Source: Chitinophaga niabensis (GTDB lineage: Bacteria; Bacteroidota; Bacteroidia; Chitinophagales; Chitinophagaceae). From it: a stretch of 64,000 nt of DNA. Location of the stretch: contig NZ_FSRA01000002.1 of NCBI RefSeq assembly GCF_900129465.1, forward strand, positions 1,426,001-1,490,000, given 5' to 3'. The translations under genes were made by a program, and so were the position numbers. Positions 51,775 through 60,390 of the stretch are shown one piece after another (position 1 is the stretch's first letter; each line of letters begins with the position of its first letter). A model generated the notes under the pieces. That model saw only the letters and a list, made by a program, of their open reading frames with translations. It did not search any database and had not been told where the DNA came from.

Positions 51775-52818
51775 TTATTGTTTAATGAGCTCCCAGCTTA
51801 AAGGTGTTCCGGATTTAATGCCCGACGCGGCTTTGGCTCCAATGATGTTTTTATAGAACCTTGTATGAAGGCCATTTGAGGGCCTTACACTTCTAACATG
51901 TTCAGCTGTGATAGTTTCTCCTTCAGCAATATCTTTAACAATATAGAGGGAGCGTTTGAAAACCATATTCTTTTTTTCCTTTTCGCTCAGTTCATAGCTT
52001 ACCCTTCCGAGGCTTTTCCATGCTCTTTCAGATTCTTCCACGAGGGAGGCGAGTTCATGGGGTTCAATAGAGAATGCGCTATCTACACCACCATCTGCTC
52101 TTCTGATGGTAAAATGCTTTTCGATCACGCAGGCACCCAATGCAACAGATGCTATAGACACTCCTATACCCATAGTATGATCGGATAAACCTACATGAGT
52201 CCTGTAAAGCTCTCTCATATGAGGGATGGTAAGGATATTGGTATTCTCCGGCGTTGCGGGGTAGGTGCTGGTGCATTTCAATAACACCAGTTCTTTACAG
52301 CCGTTTTCCCTTAGTATGGAAACAGCTTCCTGGATATCTGCGATCGTAGCCACACCTGTGGACATTATTACCGGTTTGCCGGTTTTAGCTACTTTTTCGA
52401 GCAGCAGGTGATCCGTATTTTCGAAAGAAGCGATTTTATAACAAGGTACGTTCAGTGATTCGAGAAAATCTACGGCAGTGTGGTCAAAGGGGGAACTAAA
52501 TGCCAGGAGCCCTCTTTTTGCAGCATGTTCGAATATAACAGGGTGCCAGTCCCAGGGCGTATATGCTTCTTTATAGAGATCATAAAGTTCACGACTGTTC
52601 CATAAGGAATCCCCATCTTTAATGGTATGGGCACCTCTGATGGTCATAGTATCTGCAGTATAGGTTTGCAGCTTAATAGCGTGTGCTCCTGCATCTGCGG
52701 CTGCATCAACGATTGCAAGTGCTCTGTCCAGAGATTGATTGTGGTTTCCAGACATTTCTGCTATGATAAAAGGCTTGTGTTCTTTGCCAATTGTAATTGG
52801 ACCGATTTTTATATCCAT
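51775..52818 (-). CDS. pseI: Pseudaminic-acid-type synthase (NeuB family)
   Basis: A 347-residue NeuB-family protein. The TIM barrel has AEMSGNHNQSLDRA, AIKLQTYTADTMTI, YKIASFE and SDHTMGIGVSIASVALGA; the last 60 residues form the SAF antifreeze-like domain (TITAEHVRSVRPSNGL). It condenses phosphoenolpyruvate with a 6-carbon 2,4-diacetamido sugar to make a nonulosonic acid. PseI is preferred over LegI or NeuB because PseB, PseC and PseG are present. Twelve bases separate it from the upstream PIG-L gene. Confidence 0.88.
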   Translation of the reverse strand: MDIKIGPITIGKEHKPFIIAEMSGNHNQSLDRALAIVDAAADAGAHAIKLQTYTADTMTIRGAHTIKDGDSLWNSRELYDLYKEAYTPWDWHPVIFEHAAKRGLLAFSSPFDHTAVDFLESLNVPCYKIASFENTDHLLLEKVAKTGKPVIMSTGVATIADIQEAVSILRENGCKELVLLKCTSTYPATPENTNILTIPHMRELYRTHVGLSDHTMGIGVSIASVALGACVIEKHFTIRRADGGVDSAFSIEPHELASLVEESERAWKSLGRVSYELSEKEKKNMVFKRSLYIVKDIAEGETITAEHVRSVRPSNGLHTRFYKNIIGAKAASGIKSGTPLSWELIKQ

Positions 52819-52830
52819 GTAAACAGTTTG

Positions 52831-53541
52831 TTAGTTAATTGAACGAATAAGCATAAAGGCTTCCGCCAGTTTTTTTCCTACTACTACTCCCCAGCGTTTT
52901 GCATAAATCTCCAGCGCTTCCGGAGACCTGGGATGGGGGAATGCTCTTTTTTCGAATTCATATGATTCCATCCCTTTGATCTTTGCCTGTAATCCGTTTT
53001 CAGTGATCTCTACAAACAGGTTCGGAATAAAATGCTTCGGATCCGAAGATGCACGCCATTCTGTGCCAGAGGGCGTTTCAAAAGTTATGATGGTTTGTAC
53101 TTTTTCATGCGCCATTGGCCTGCAAGCTGTGATCACTGCTTCAAAAGTACGCTGGTGATCAATGTTTACATCTCCGCCATGGTGTGTGAATATTACAGCT
53201 GGCTCAAAGTCGTTTTTCTCTTTTTCAATCACCTTTACAATATCCAGCAGGTCTACACTGTCGAAACGATTATCTGCAAAGTTATAGATACCTACAGAAT
53301 TATATCCTATAGCCTGTTGGGCTGAAAGAATATTAGCACGGTGTGTGGCGAGTTCTTTCTCCCAGAGAGCCGGATCCCGTGTGTCTGCACGAGATGTGAT
53401 GCCTTCCCCAAGGATGATTGTTCTAACTGTACAGTTAAATTCGTTTATGAGCCTGTGCATGGTAGCACCGGGCCCTAATAGTTCATCATCCGGGTGTGCT
53501 ACTACCAGCAGGATCCTTTTATTTCTTAATGATTCTAACAT
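52831..53541 (-). CDS. PIG-L family deacetylase
   Basis: A 236-residue LmbE/PIG-L protein with the zinc motif AHPDDE (His16, Asp18, Asp19, Glu20) and the later HHGGDVNIDHQ. The family removes N-acetyl groups from amino sugars or their conjugates. Its first 23 bases overlap the end of the formyltransferase-like gene (53519-53541), so both are translated together. In this cassette it could deacetylate one N-acetyl of the nonulosonic acid or of its UDP-sugar precursor, freeing an amine for another acyl group. Confidence 0.88.
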   Translation of the reverse strand: MLESLRNKRILLVVAHPDDELLGPGATMHRLINEFNCTVRTIILGEGITSRADTRDPALWEKELATHRANILSAQQAIGYNSVGIYNFADNRFDSVDLLDIVKVIEKEKNDFEPAVIFTHHGGDVNIDHQRTFEAVITACRPMAHEKVQTIITFETPSGTEWRASSDPKHFIPNLFVEITENGLQAKIKGMESYEFEKRAFPHPRSPEALEIYAKRWGVVVGKKLAEAFMLIRSIN

Positions 53542-54184
53542 CTGCTATAATTGAATCTTTTTTTAATGATGCCCTGGAGAATTCAAATCTGAACTGTTCA
53601 TTCTCAATAAACGCATGGGGATAGCCTTCTGCATCGAGCATTCTGATATGATCAAACATTTCTTGCAGTTGCGTTAATGTTGCCATATTACTTTCTTCCG
53701 GTTTTCTCCTTTTAAATATTACGGGTTCGCCTGTTTGTGCAGCAGGTTGAAGCGTATCATTTACGATCTTAATGATCATTTCTTTCATCAATGCACTGGC
53801 CCTGATAAAGATCTCTTCAGCGGTGCCGAGGAGGCTCAGCTCTTTTTTAAGATAAACCGCACCGGTATCCAATCCCTTTTCTACTTTGATAGCGCTCAAC
53901 ATTGTTTTATCATGCCCCCGGACTATGAGGTTCTGCAGGGGGCTTCCGCCTCTTCCATAGGGAAGGTCCGTCATGTGAAATACTATACAGTTAAACTGTG
54001 TGTAAACGGGTGCCGGAATAATATCTGACCAATGCAGAAAAAAAATATAATCCGGCCTCATCTCCTTGAGCCACTCCGGGTCCAGTTCTTCTTTGGTATG
54101 AATAAAAACCGGGTTCAGCAACGAATCGAGTTGCTGCTCCATGTTTTTGTGAATATTATTGGAATTGGCAATTACTATCTTCAT
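53519..54184 (-). CDS. Formyltransferase-like protein of the nonulosonate locus
   Basis: A 221-residue protein of the formyltransferase fold that uses N10-formyltetrahydrofolate in characterised relatives. The core is VFHMTDLPYGRGGSPLQNLI with His70, and Asp106 in GLDTGAVYL. In methionyl-tRNA and sugar N-formyltransferases the His lies in Asn-x-His; here position 68 is Val. This might mean altered chemistry or another role. Proteins like it recur in nonulosonic acid gene clusters. Overlaps pseG/H by four bases and the PIG-L gene by 23. Confidence 0.78.
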   Translation of the reverse strand: MKIVIANSNNIHKNMEQQLDSLLNPVFIHTKEELDPEWLKEMRPDYIFFLHWSDIIPAPVYTQFNCIVFHMTDLPYGRGGSPLQNLIVRGHDKTMLSAIKVEKGLDTGAVYLKKELSLLGTAEEIFIRASALMKEMIIKIVNDTLQPAAQTGEPVIFKRRKPEESNMATLTQLQEMFDHIRMLDAEGYPHAFIENEQFRFEFSRASLKKDSIIADVRIIKK

Positions 54185-55641
54185 ACGCTTAATTTGAATG
54201 TGTAAACGTTACAAGCCTGGCCATTGAAGTCCTGTTCCTCCTGCCTTTCAAAATTCAGTATTTCAAATACCTGTGCAGATGGCGTATTCTCTTTTTTAAC
54301 AACTGCTTTCAGGTATTTTATATTATGCTCAATACCACCAAGATGGATAATGAGTGATCTGATAATAGTTAAGCCAAGCCCTTTTCCGCGAAATGCTTTA
54401 TCTATTGAATAGTCGATAAGGGCTGTTCCACTGTTCTCTTCTAGATCAATGCGGATCTGGCCAACGGGTACCTGATCTTTTTCCATCAGGAAGATCTTTG
54501 TATCCTTTGCCTCCAGTTTTTTCTGAAACCATTGAATATGAACGTCGTAGGATACCGGATTGGAATTGAGAGAATTTTTCCGCACTTCTTCTTCATTGAC
54601 CCAATTAAACAGTACATCTTTATCAGCAGTTGCTGCTGCTCTTAGTTGATAGTATTTTTCTTCTGCAAGCCGGCTGAAAAGACGGATAAACCTTTCTTTA
54701 GACCTGTTATCGAAGTATTTTGCCTGTAATTTGTGGCTAAGAAGCAGCTTTTGCTGATCATCAACAAAAATGTCTTTCCCGTCGAATGCCAGGCCTGTTT
54801 GCGTAAGGAAGGCATAAACATGCTTCTGGTTATCGGCTATCTGTACAAGGTACAATTCTCCGCCTACAGTAAGATATTCATATGAAATGGTGCTTGGTGG
54901 GCAAATAGCATATTTGCATGTTTGCATCAGTGCTGCGAGGTCCTCTTCAGAGAGGTTCTCCCGGATGTGTATATCCAACGAGCTTTTGGCGGCGTAGATA
55001 AGGAGTGCTTCTTTGTGAGAAAAGGCGCTTCCAAGAACAACAAAACAGGTTTGTTGTACCTTTTTTGATTCAAGCATTTTCAACACAGAGAGGGTCATAT
55101 TATGGGTGTCGGCCCCTCCGAGGCATATCAGCACAGCTTCTTTCCTGTCTGCGTTGTTGTTTGCCGGTTTAAAAGCAGGTCTCAACAGAACATAATCCGT
55201 TCCAAGGTAGAAACAGGTAGAAGGCGTTGCCTGGTATGCAGATTTACAGATGCCTCCGGCATGGTTGATGATCACATCGGCCAGGAATGGGGACGTATGA
55301 ATATCATCTATACAAACCAGCTTATTTCCGTTTGCTTTGATCACCTGTTGATAGGGGGGCATAAAGTGGTAACCATCGAGAACAATTATCTCGCTGCCAT
55401 CCAGCTCTTTTACCCATGTCTGCGCTTCCTCTACAATATTGGTTGCAGGGGGAAGGATATGCAAATATTGGCAATACTGTTCTATCAGTTTTTGCAGGCT
55501 GTCAGAAGGGGATTGGATAAAGAAGTGGCATTCGAAATTTTCGCTGAGCATTTGTGCTAATGCGCAACTGCGAACCACATGGCCCAGGCCAATCTGACTA
55601 CTCCCATCTGCCCTGAAAAATATTTTTGTTCTATCAGACAT
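54181..55641 (-). CDS. PseG-PseH fusion: UDP-sugar hydrolase plus N-acetyltransferase
   Basis: A 486-residue two-domain protein. Residues 1-325 are PseG-like, with FRADGSSQIGLGHVVRSCAL (catalytic His21 in GxGH), ICLGGADTHN and ICPPSTISYEYLT. Residues about 330-486 are a GNAT acetyltransferase (RIDLEENSGTALIDYSI, then KGLGLTIIRSL), as in PseH. Separately these remove UDP from UDP-6-deoxy-AltdiNAc and N-acetylate C4 of the amino sugar before that. Fusion would tie two successive steps. PseG and PseH are separate genes in Campylobacter and Helicobacter. Confidence 0.9.
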   Translation of the reverse strand: MSDRTKIFFRADGSSQIGLGHVVRSCALAQMLSENFECHFFIQSPSDSLQKLIEQYCQYLHILPPATNIVEEAQTWVKELDGSEIIVLDGYHFMPPYQQVIKANGNKLVCIDDIHTSPFLADVIINHAGGICKSAYQATPSTCFYLGTDYVLLRPAFKPANNNADRKEAVLICLGGADTHNMTLSVLKMLESKKVQQTCFVVLGSAFSHKEALLIYAAKSSLDIHIRENLSEEDLAALMQTCKYAICPPSTISYEYLTVGGELYLVQIADNQKHVYAFLTQTGLAFDGKDIFVDDQQKLLLSHKLQAKYFDNRSKERFIRLFSRLAEEKYYQLRAAATADKDVLFNWVNEEEVRKNSLNSNPVSYDVHIQWFQKKLEAKDTKIFLMEKDQVPVGQIRIDLEENSGTALIDYSIDKAFRGKGLGLTIIRSLIIHLGGIEHNIKYLKAVVKKENTPSAQVFEILNFERQEEQDFNGQACNVYTFKLSV

Positions 55642-56960
55642 TATATGAACTTCCTGAATACGGGTTTAGTTGGTTCTCCTTTTAGGTATTTGTCATATCC
55701 ACTGTCCAGCGCCTGTATGTATACTTTAAGCGATTCATCAAATGCAGCGGTAAAGAAAGCAATATCTTCAGCTGTATGTGAGAAAGTGGGTATAAATACG
55801 CCCTGGAACAGTACGCCATTTTTGATCATCTCCTGTAATACCAGTGTTCTAAGGCCGGGAGAGAGTTCTTTCTGGCGGTCTCTGAACAGAAACACGGGCA
55901 TCCAGTTGCAGTCTGCTACCTGAATGTGATCTGAAAGATGATGTTTTGCAATAGCCTCCTTACATTTGGCGATGAGCGTGTCGCCCAGTTTGTGGGTATG
56001 GCCTATGACATCCTGCTGCTGGTACACATCGAGTGTAGCGATGGCTGCGCCAATATTGTGTGTTTCGCCGCCATGTGTGGTAGAGGTCAGGAATACTTTC
56101 TCTTTGCCGGTTGCTCTTATCCCCCCTAATTCCATTACCTCCTTAATACCGGTGAGTGCGCAGAATGAAAATCCGTTTGCGATGGATTTGCCCCAGGTTG
56201 CCATATCCGGCAGCACACCAAATTTGGTCATAGAGCCGGGGAATGCAGATTTATAGCCGGTGATCATTTCATCAGCTATATAGAGGGCACCATTCTTATG
56301 GGCGAGATCTATCGCTTTACGGAGATAGCCATCGGGCAGTCCGAAGTTCTTTTCCGGTTCGGATATTACACAGGCTATCTGACCCGGGTATTTTTCAAAC
56401 AGTGCTGTGAGGGATGCGAGATCGTCTCCCTTATAGGTTACAGATAATGCACTTATTTCTTCGGGAACACCAAGGTCGCAGGCTGTTTTTCCAATGAACC
56501 AGTCATCGTAGGAATAAAAAGGATGATCGCCAGGGAATGCCACCAGTTTCCTGCCGGTATAGGCACGTGCAAGTTTAACAGCAGCTGTGGTTACAGTGGA
56601 GCCATTTTTGGCAAACTTGATCATATCATGCCCGGGAACTACGGCCAGGAACCTCTCTGCCATTTCCTTTTCTATATAAGAGGGCCGCTGGAAATTTACC
56701 CCTTTTTCTAATTCTTCCCTGACGCGTTGAAGTACAGGTTCATATGCATGACCCAGGGTAACAGAAGTAAGCCCCATGGAGCAGTCCAGGAACTTGTTGC
56801 CATCTACGTCCCAAACATGTGCGCCCTTGCCATGGCTGATCGCTGCAGGAGAGAGAAGGGGAAACTGGTCGTCTCCTTTAGAATATGTATGGGCCCCACC
56901 AGGGATCAGATCATGGATCTTTGCCCTGTATTCATCTGATCTTTGAAAGTTAGTTATCAT
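55641..56960 (-). CDS. Class III aminotransferase (glutamate-1-semialdehyde aminomutase-like)
   Basis: A 439-residue PLP enzyme. PLP lysine is Lys258 (DMATWGKSIANG); Asp230 (YIADEMITGYK) binds the pyridine ring. The GGAHTYSKGD start and KNGSTVTTAA resemble glutamate-1-semialdehyde aminomutases, but inside a nonulosonate cluster it is more likely a sugar aminotransferase. It is a second aminotransferase beside PseC and is not needed for standard pseudaminic acid, so a further amino group on the sugar or chain is possible. It overlaps neighbours by 1 and 11 bases. Confidence 0.85.
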   Translation of the reverse strand: MITNFQRSDEYRAKIHDLIPGGAHTYSKGDDQFPLLSPAAISHGKGAHVWDVDGNKFLDCSMGLTSVTLGHAYEPVLQRVREELEKGVNFQRPSYIEKEMAERFLAVVPGHDMIKFAKNGSTVTTAAVKLARAYTGRKLVAFPGDHPFYSYDDWFIGKTACDLGVPEEISALSVTYKGDDLASLTALFEKYPGQIACVISEPEKNFGLPDGYLRKAIDLAHKNGALYIADEMITGYKSAFPGSMTKFGVLPDMATWGKSIANGFSFCALTGIKEVMELGGIRATGKEKVFLTSTTHGGETHNIGAAIATLDVYQQQDVIGHTHKLGDTLIAKCKEAIAKHHLSDHIQVADCNWMPVFLFRDRQKELSPGLRTLVLQEMIKNGVLFQGVFIPTFSHTAEDIAFFTAAFDESLKVYIQALDSGYDKYLKGEPTKPVFRKFI

Positions 56961-57708
56961 TGCGCAGTGATTTAAAATATCCTTCGTTCCTTGAAATATT
57001 GTTATTCTTTTCCATTACCGCGGGATGTGTCAGCAGGTATTCAACATATTCTTCCATGGTGGCATTCATCCCCAGTTCTTTCACTAGTATTTTAATCATT
57101 TCAAAATCCGCGGGTTCGTCCACGGTCATCCTTATTCTTCCGAGATCAGCTCCTTCATTGAAATTGGCGGACCTGAAGGGTGCTTTGCCAAAAAAAGAAG
57201 AGTTTTTTCGGATATATGGTGTTACGTGTTCCCGGTCTGACGGGATAGTGGCGGATTGCCATGCTTCCTGCAGGGCTTTGAATGTAAACACCTCCACATC
57301 CTGGCCATCAGGATATTTTTCTTCGAGTGTATTGGAGGCGTAATCCAGTTTATTATCAATTGTAAATTGAATGACCTTATCTATCAGTGCGGGATCTATC
57401 AACGGGCAGTCTGAAGTTAACCTTACTACATATTCCGGCTGGTCTTGCCTGGTAGCCTGGTAAAATCTGTCGAGCACATCATCCATACTTCCCTGGAATA
57501 CTTTTACTCCGAGAGCTTCAGCGATGTTTTTCACTTTGTGAATATCGTCCTCAAAGGTAGTGGCAACAATGAGCTTATCGATCTTTTTGGCTTGGAGGAT
57601 CCGCCTTAAATGCATCTCAAGCAGGGAAACGCCTTTTGTTTCCTGCAAAATTTTGCCGGGGAATCTTGTTGATCCGATCCTTGCTTGTGTAACGGCGACT
57701 ACTTGCAT
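56950..57708 (-). CDS. Cytidylyltransferase, PseF/SpsF-like
   Basis: A 252-residue nucleotidyltransferase. The N-terminus AVTQARIGSTRFPGKIL and LTSDCPLIDPALID are characteristic of SpsF/CMP-KDO synthetase-like proteins. In a pse cluster it would activate the nonulosonic acid with CTP to give the CMP sugar, the role of PseF. No separate NeuA/PseF gene is visible in the window, which supports this. It ends inside the start of the class III aminotransferase gene and lies one base from the aldo/keto reductase. Confidence 0.82.
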   Translation of the reverse strand: MQVVAVTQARIGSTRFPGKILQETKGVSLLEMHLRRILQAKKIDKLIVATTFEDDIHKVKNIAEALGVKVFQGSMDDVLDRFYQATRQDQPEYVVRLTSDCPLIDPALIDKVIQFTIDNKLDYASNTLEEKYPDGQDVEVFTFKALQEAWQSATIPSDREHVTPYIRKNSSFFGKAPFRSANFNEGADLGRIRMTVDEPADFEMIKILVKELGMNATMEEYVEYLLTHPAVMEKNNNISRNEGYFKSLRNDN

Positions 57709-57709
57709 A

Positions 57710-58582
57710 TTACCAGTTGGCAGGGTTTAAAAGTAATGTTTCAGATACTTCTATCTCATCGATCTGTGATCCTACACGCAGGCCATTGTTATTCTGAACG
57801 ACGGACAGGTTGGCCTGAAATTGTTCCAATGAGTCTACACCGATCAATACCTTGTCGATATACTCATTAGAGAGGGCATACTGTAGTGCTAATTGTTGAA
57901 CCGGTATGCCGGCAGTGACGGAAAGGTCCCTGAGTTTCAGGATGTATTTAGAAAGGGGCTTTAACTTTTCCGGCAATTCCTGCGGATCTTTGAAAAAGAG
58001 CCCTTGCAGAAAAACGGACCTCACGTGAATCTCCTTGCCTCTTTCCTTGGCTTCTTTCAGCAATGCACCCCTTTGAAAATTATTGTCCAGCAGATTGAAA
58101 GGCAATTGTACCAGGTCGATGTCATCATCTGCCAATACCTGCCTGAACTCATCATTTGTATAAATAGATACGCCTGTTTTGCGGATGAGGCCTTCTTTTT
58201 TAAAAGAGAGCAGCAGCTTTTTCAGTTCCGGGTGGCTTAAATAGTCACCGGCACTATGGAACATGTAGCTATATAATTCACTTATTTTCAGCGCGGCGGT
58301 TTTGAGCTGCAGGTATTCTCTCAGCTGAGTGCCTTCTTTATATTTAAATTTCGAAATGATATCAAAAGCATGATCGTGACCGGCATGGTATTCGCCAATG
58401 AGGCTTTCCGCAGTGCCGTAGGCTTCTGCGGTATCCAGGATGCGGATACCGTTTGCATGAGCAAGTTCCAGGATCTTAAATACCTGGTTCCTGCCGGGCA
58501 TTCCCTGAGTATTATTTATGCCGTAGGGTAAACCGAACTGGACGGTACCCAGGATTATTTTATTTGTATGCTGCATATACAT
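57710..58582 (-). CDS. Aldo/keto reductase
   Basis: A 290-residue TIM-barrel aldo/keto reductase. The catalytic set is visible: Asp and Tyr in RILDTAEAYGTAE, Lys in DIISKFKYK and His in SYMFHSAGD. It uses NADPH to reduce aldehydes or ketones. In this locus the substrate may be a keto form of the nonulosonic acid or a side-chain aldehyde; together with the aminotransferase it could set up a modified carbon. The true start may be the third codon (58576). The first 23 bases overlap the methyltransferase gene. Confidence 0.86.
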   Translation of the reverse strand: MYMQHTNKIILGTVQFGLPYGINNTQGMPGRNQVFKILELAHANGIRILDTAEAYGTAESLIGEYHAGHDHAFDIISKFKYKEGTQLREYLQLKTAALKISELYSYMFHSAGDYLSHPELKKLLLSFKKEGLIRKTGVSIYTNDEFRQVLADDDIDLVQLPFNLLDNNFQRGALLKEAKERGKEIHVRSVFLQGLFFKDPQELPEKLKPLSKYILKLRDLSVTAGIPVQQLALQYALSNEYIDKVLIGVDSLEQFQANLSVVQNNNGLRVGSQIDEIEVSETLLLNPANW

Positions 58583-59243
58583 CCTTCTTCAACATCGTGA
58601 CACTGCATTTGTTATAATAGTCATCAGTTGCATCGTATTCTTTGCTGCTATGATGAAAAGATCCTTTATGGACCAGTTGATATAACTGAGAGGCGGTAAA
58701 GATCTGGTCGTAATTCTGTTTAAAGCTGAATGCTTCAAACTGTGTGATATGTTCATAGTGGTTCCGGATGGCTTTTTCAGAGAAAAAGTCTACCGCTACG
58801 AGGGTACCTTTATCTGCCAATACGCGGTCTATCTCAGCAACTACTTTCAATAGCAGGTGCCTGTCTATCACATAAAAAACAAAACCTACTATTACGAGAT
58901 CAAACTGGCCATCTTCAAACATCTGCATATTATCTGCTGTGCCTGTAAAAAGCTGCACATCAGGATAATGCATGGTGCCGTAATCTATGGCTTGCTGGGA
59001 AGGGTCAAGGCCAAAAACTTCTGCCTGCCGGAAGGTTTCTTTAATACCATTCAGCCGGTAGCCTGCTGAAGATCCGATCTCCAGTACTTTCTTCGGGGTT
59101 ACATGATAGTTTTTGAGGGTATTCACCACCACATCATTTTCCGGAGAATAGGTTTCAAGCACAGATCTGTTCCTGCCAAACCATTGGTTGGCTTCATATT
59201 CCTGAAAGGCTTTTTTCTGTGATCCCAGCGGAGCGCTATGCAT
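58560..59243 (-). CDS. Class I SAM-dependent methyltransferase
   Basis: A 227-residue protein with motif I VLEIGSSAGYRLNGI, FGLDPSQQAIDYG and the post-I acidic region; it belongs to the Methyltransf_11/25 type. Its tight packing (overlaps of 8 bases with pseC and 23 with the aldo/keto reductase) indicates that it belongs to the nonulosonate cassette. It probably methylates an oxygen or nitrogen of the sugar. No membrane anchor or signal is seen, so it acts on a cytoplasmic, nucleotide-activated or free sugar. Confidence 0.83.
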   Translation of the reverse strand: MHSAPLGSQKKAFQEYEANQWFGRNRSVLETYSPENDVVVNTLKNYHVTPKKVLEIGSSAGYRLNGIKETFRQAEVFGLDPSQQAIDYGTMHYPDVQLFTGTADNMQMFEDGQFDLVIVGFVFYVIDRHLLLKVVAEIDRVLADKGTLVAVDFFSEKAIRNHYEHITQFEAFSFKQNYDQIFTASQLYQLVHKGSFHHSSKEYDATDDYYNKCSVTMLKKDVYAAYK

Positions 59244-60384
59244 TGGCTAAAACGGTTTGGATAACGAAATCAAGGTCCTGATCAGTCAGCCCAGGATACA
59301 TTGGTATACTGAGGCAGCCTTCGTAGTACTTTTCAGCAATTGGATAATCTCCTTTTTTATGACCGAGGGACTTGTAATACGGTAACGTGTGTACCGGGAT
59401 GTAATGTACCTGGGCAAATATCTGGTTTTCTCTGAGCTTGTTATAAAGATTGGCGCGGTCGGGAGTTTTGATCACGTATAAATGATAGGCATGACCTTCT
59501 TTATAATTGGCTACGGAAGCATCCACTTTTGTTCCTTTAAAAGCCTTATCGTAATACTGTGCGATCTCCCTTCTCCTGGCCAGGCCTTTGTCTGCTTTAT
59601 TCAGCTGGGAAATACCCAGGGCAGCCTGGAAATCGGTGAGCCGGTAATTATAGCCCAGTTCCTGCATTTCATAATACCAGCCGCCGTGATTTTCTTCCAT
59701 TCGGGCGGGGTCTTTAGTGATGCCATGGGTTCTGAGCACCATTAATTTATCGTAGAGGGCTTTATTATTTGTGGTGATCATGCCACCTTCTCCGCAGGCA
59801 ATGTGTTTTACCGGATGAAATGAGAAGATAGAAAGGTCAGCGAATTGGCCATTCCCGCACCTCTGGCGTTGCCCTTTGCTGTCTGTAAAGAACCCTCCGG
59901 GAGCATGGCATGCATCTTCAATGATCCACAAACCGTATTCATCTGCCAATTTCCGGAATGCTTCCAGATCTACGGCATATCCTGCAAAATCAACAGGTAT
60001 GATGCCGGTATAAGTGCCTTTGGGGACAGATTCCAGCAGGGTTTTCACTTTTTGAAGGTCCAGTGTGGCTGAAACAGGATCAATATCAGCAAAAGTAACC
60101 TTACCGCCGCAGTATTTTATGCAATTGGCAGAAGCGGCGAATGTGATGGGAGAGGTGATCACATTGGAGGTTTCGTTCACGTCCAATGCAAGGGCACAAA
60201 GGTGGAGCGCTGCTGTACCATTTGAAACTGCTACGGCATATTTTGCACCTACATATGCTGCAAATGCTTTTTCAAACTCAGCTATTGTGGGTCCCTGGGT
60301 TAGAAAGTCTGCTTTAAGGGCTGTGATCACAGCGTCTACATCTTCCTGACTAATGTCTTGTTTTCCGTAAGGAATGTTTTTCAT
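59236..60384 (-). CDS. pseC: UDP-4-amino-4,6-dideoxy-N-acetyl-altrosamine transaminase
   Basis: A 382-residue DegT/DnrJ/EryC1 aminotransferase. PLP lysine is Lys193 (SFHPVKHIACGEGG). The start IPYGKQDISQEDVDAVITAL and FLTQGPTIAEFEKAF are typical of PseC. It adds an amino group at C4 of the UDP-4-keto sugar made by PseB, using glutamate. The gene directly follows pseB (six-base gap) and overlaps the methyltransferase gene by eight bases. Confidence 0.94.
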   Translation of the reverse strand: MKNIPYGKQDISQEDVDAVITALKADFLTQGPTIAEFEKAFAAYVGAKYAVAVSNGTAALHLCALALDVNETSNVITSPITFAASANCIKYCGGKVTFADIDPVSATLDLQKVKTLLESVPKGTYTGIIPVDFAGYAVDLEAFRKLADEYGLWIIEDACHAPGGFFTDSKGQRQRCGNGQFADLSIFSFHPVKHIACGEGGMITTNNKALYDKLMVLRTHGITKDPARMEENHGGWYYEMQELGYNYRLTDFQAALGISQLNKADKGLARRREIAQYYDKAFKGTKVDASVANYKEGHAYHLYVIKTPDRANLYNKLRENQIFAQVHYIPVHTLPYYKSLGHKKGDYPIAEKYYEGCLSIPMYPGLTDQDLDFVIQTVLANA

Positions 60385-60390
60385 CTTTAA

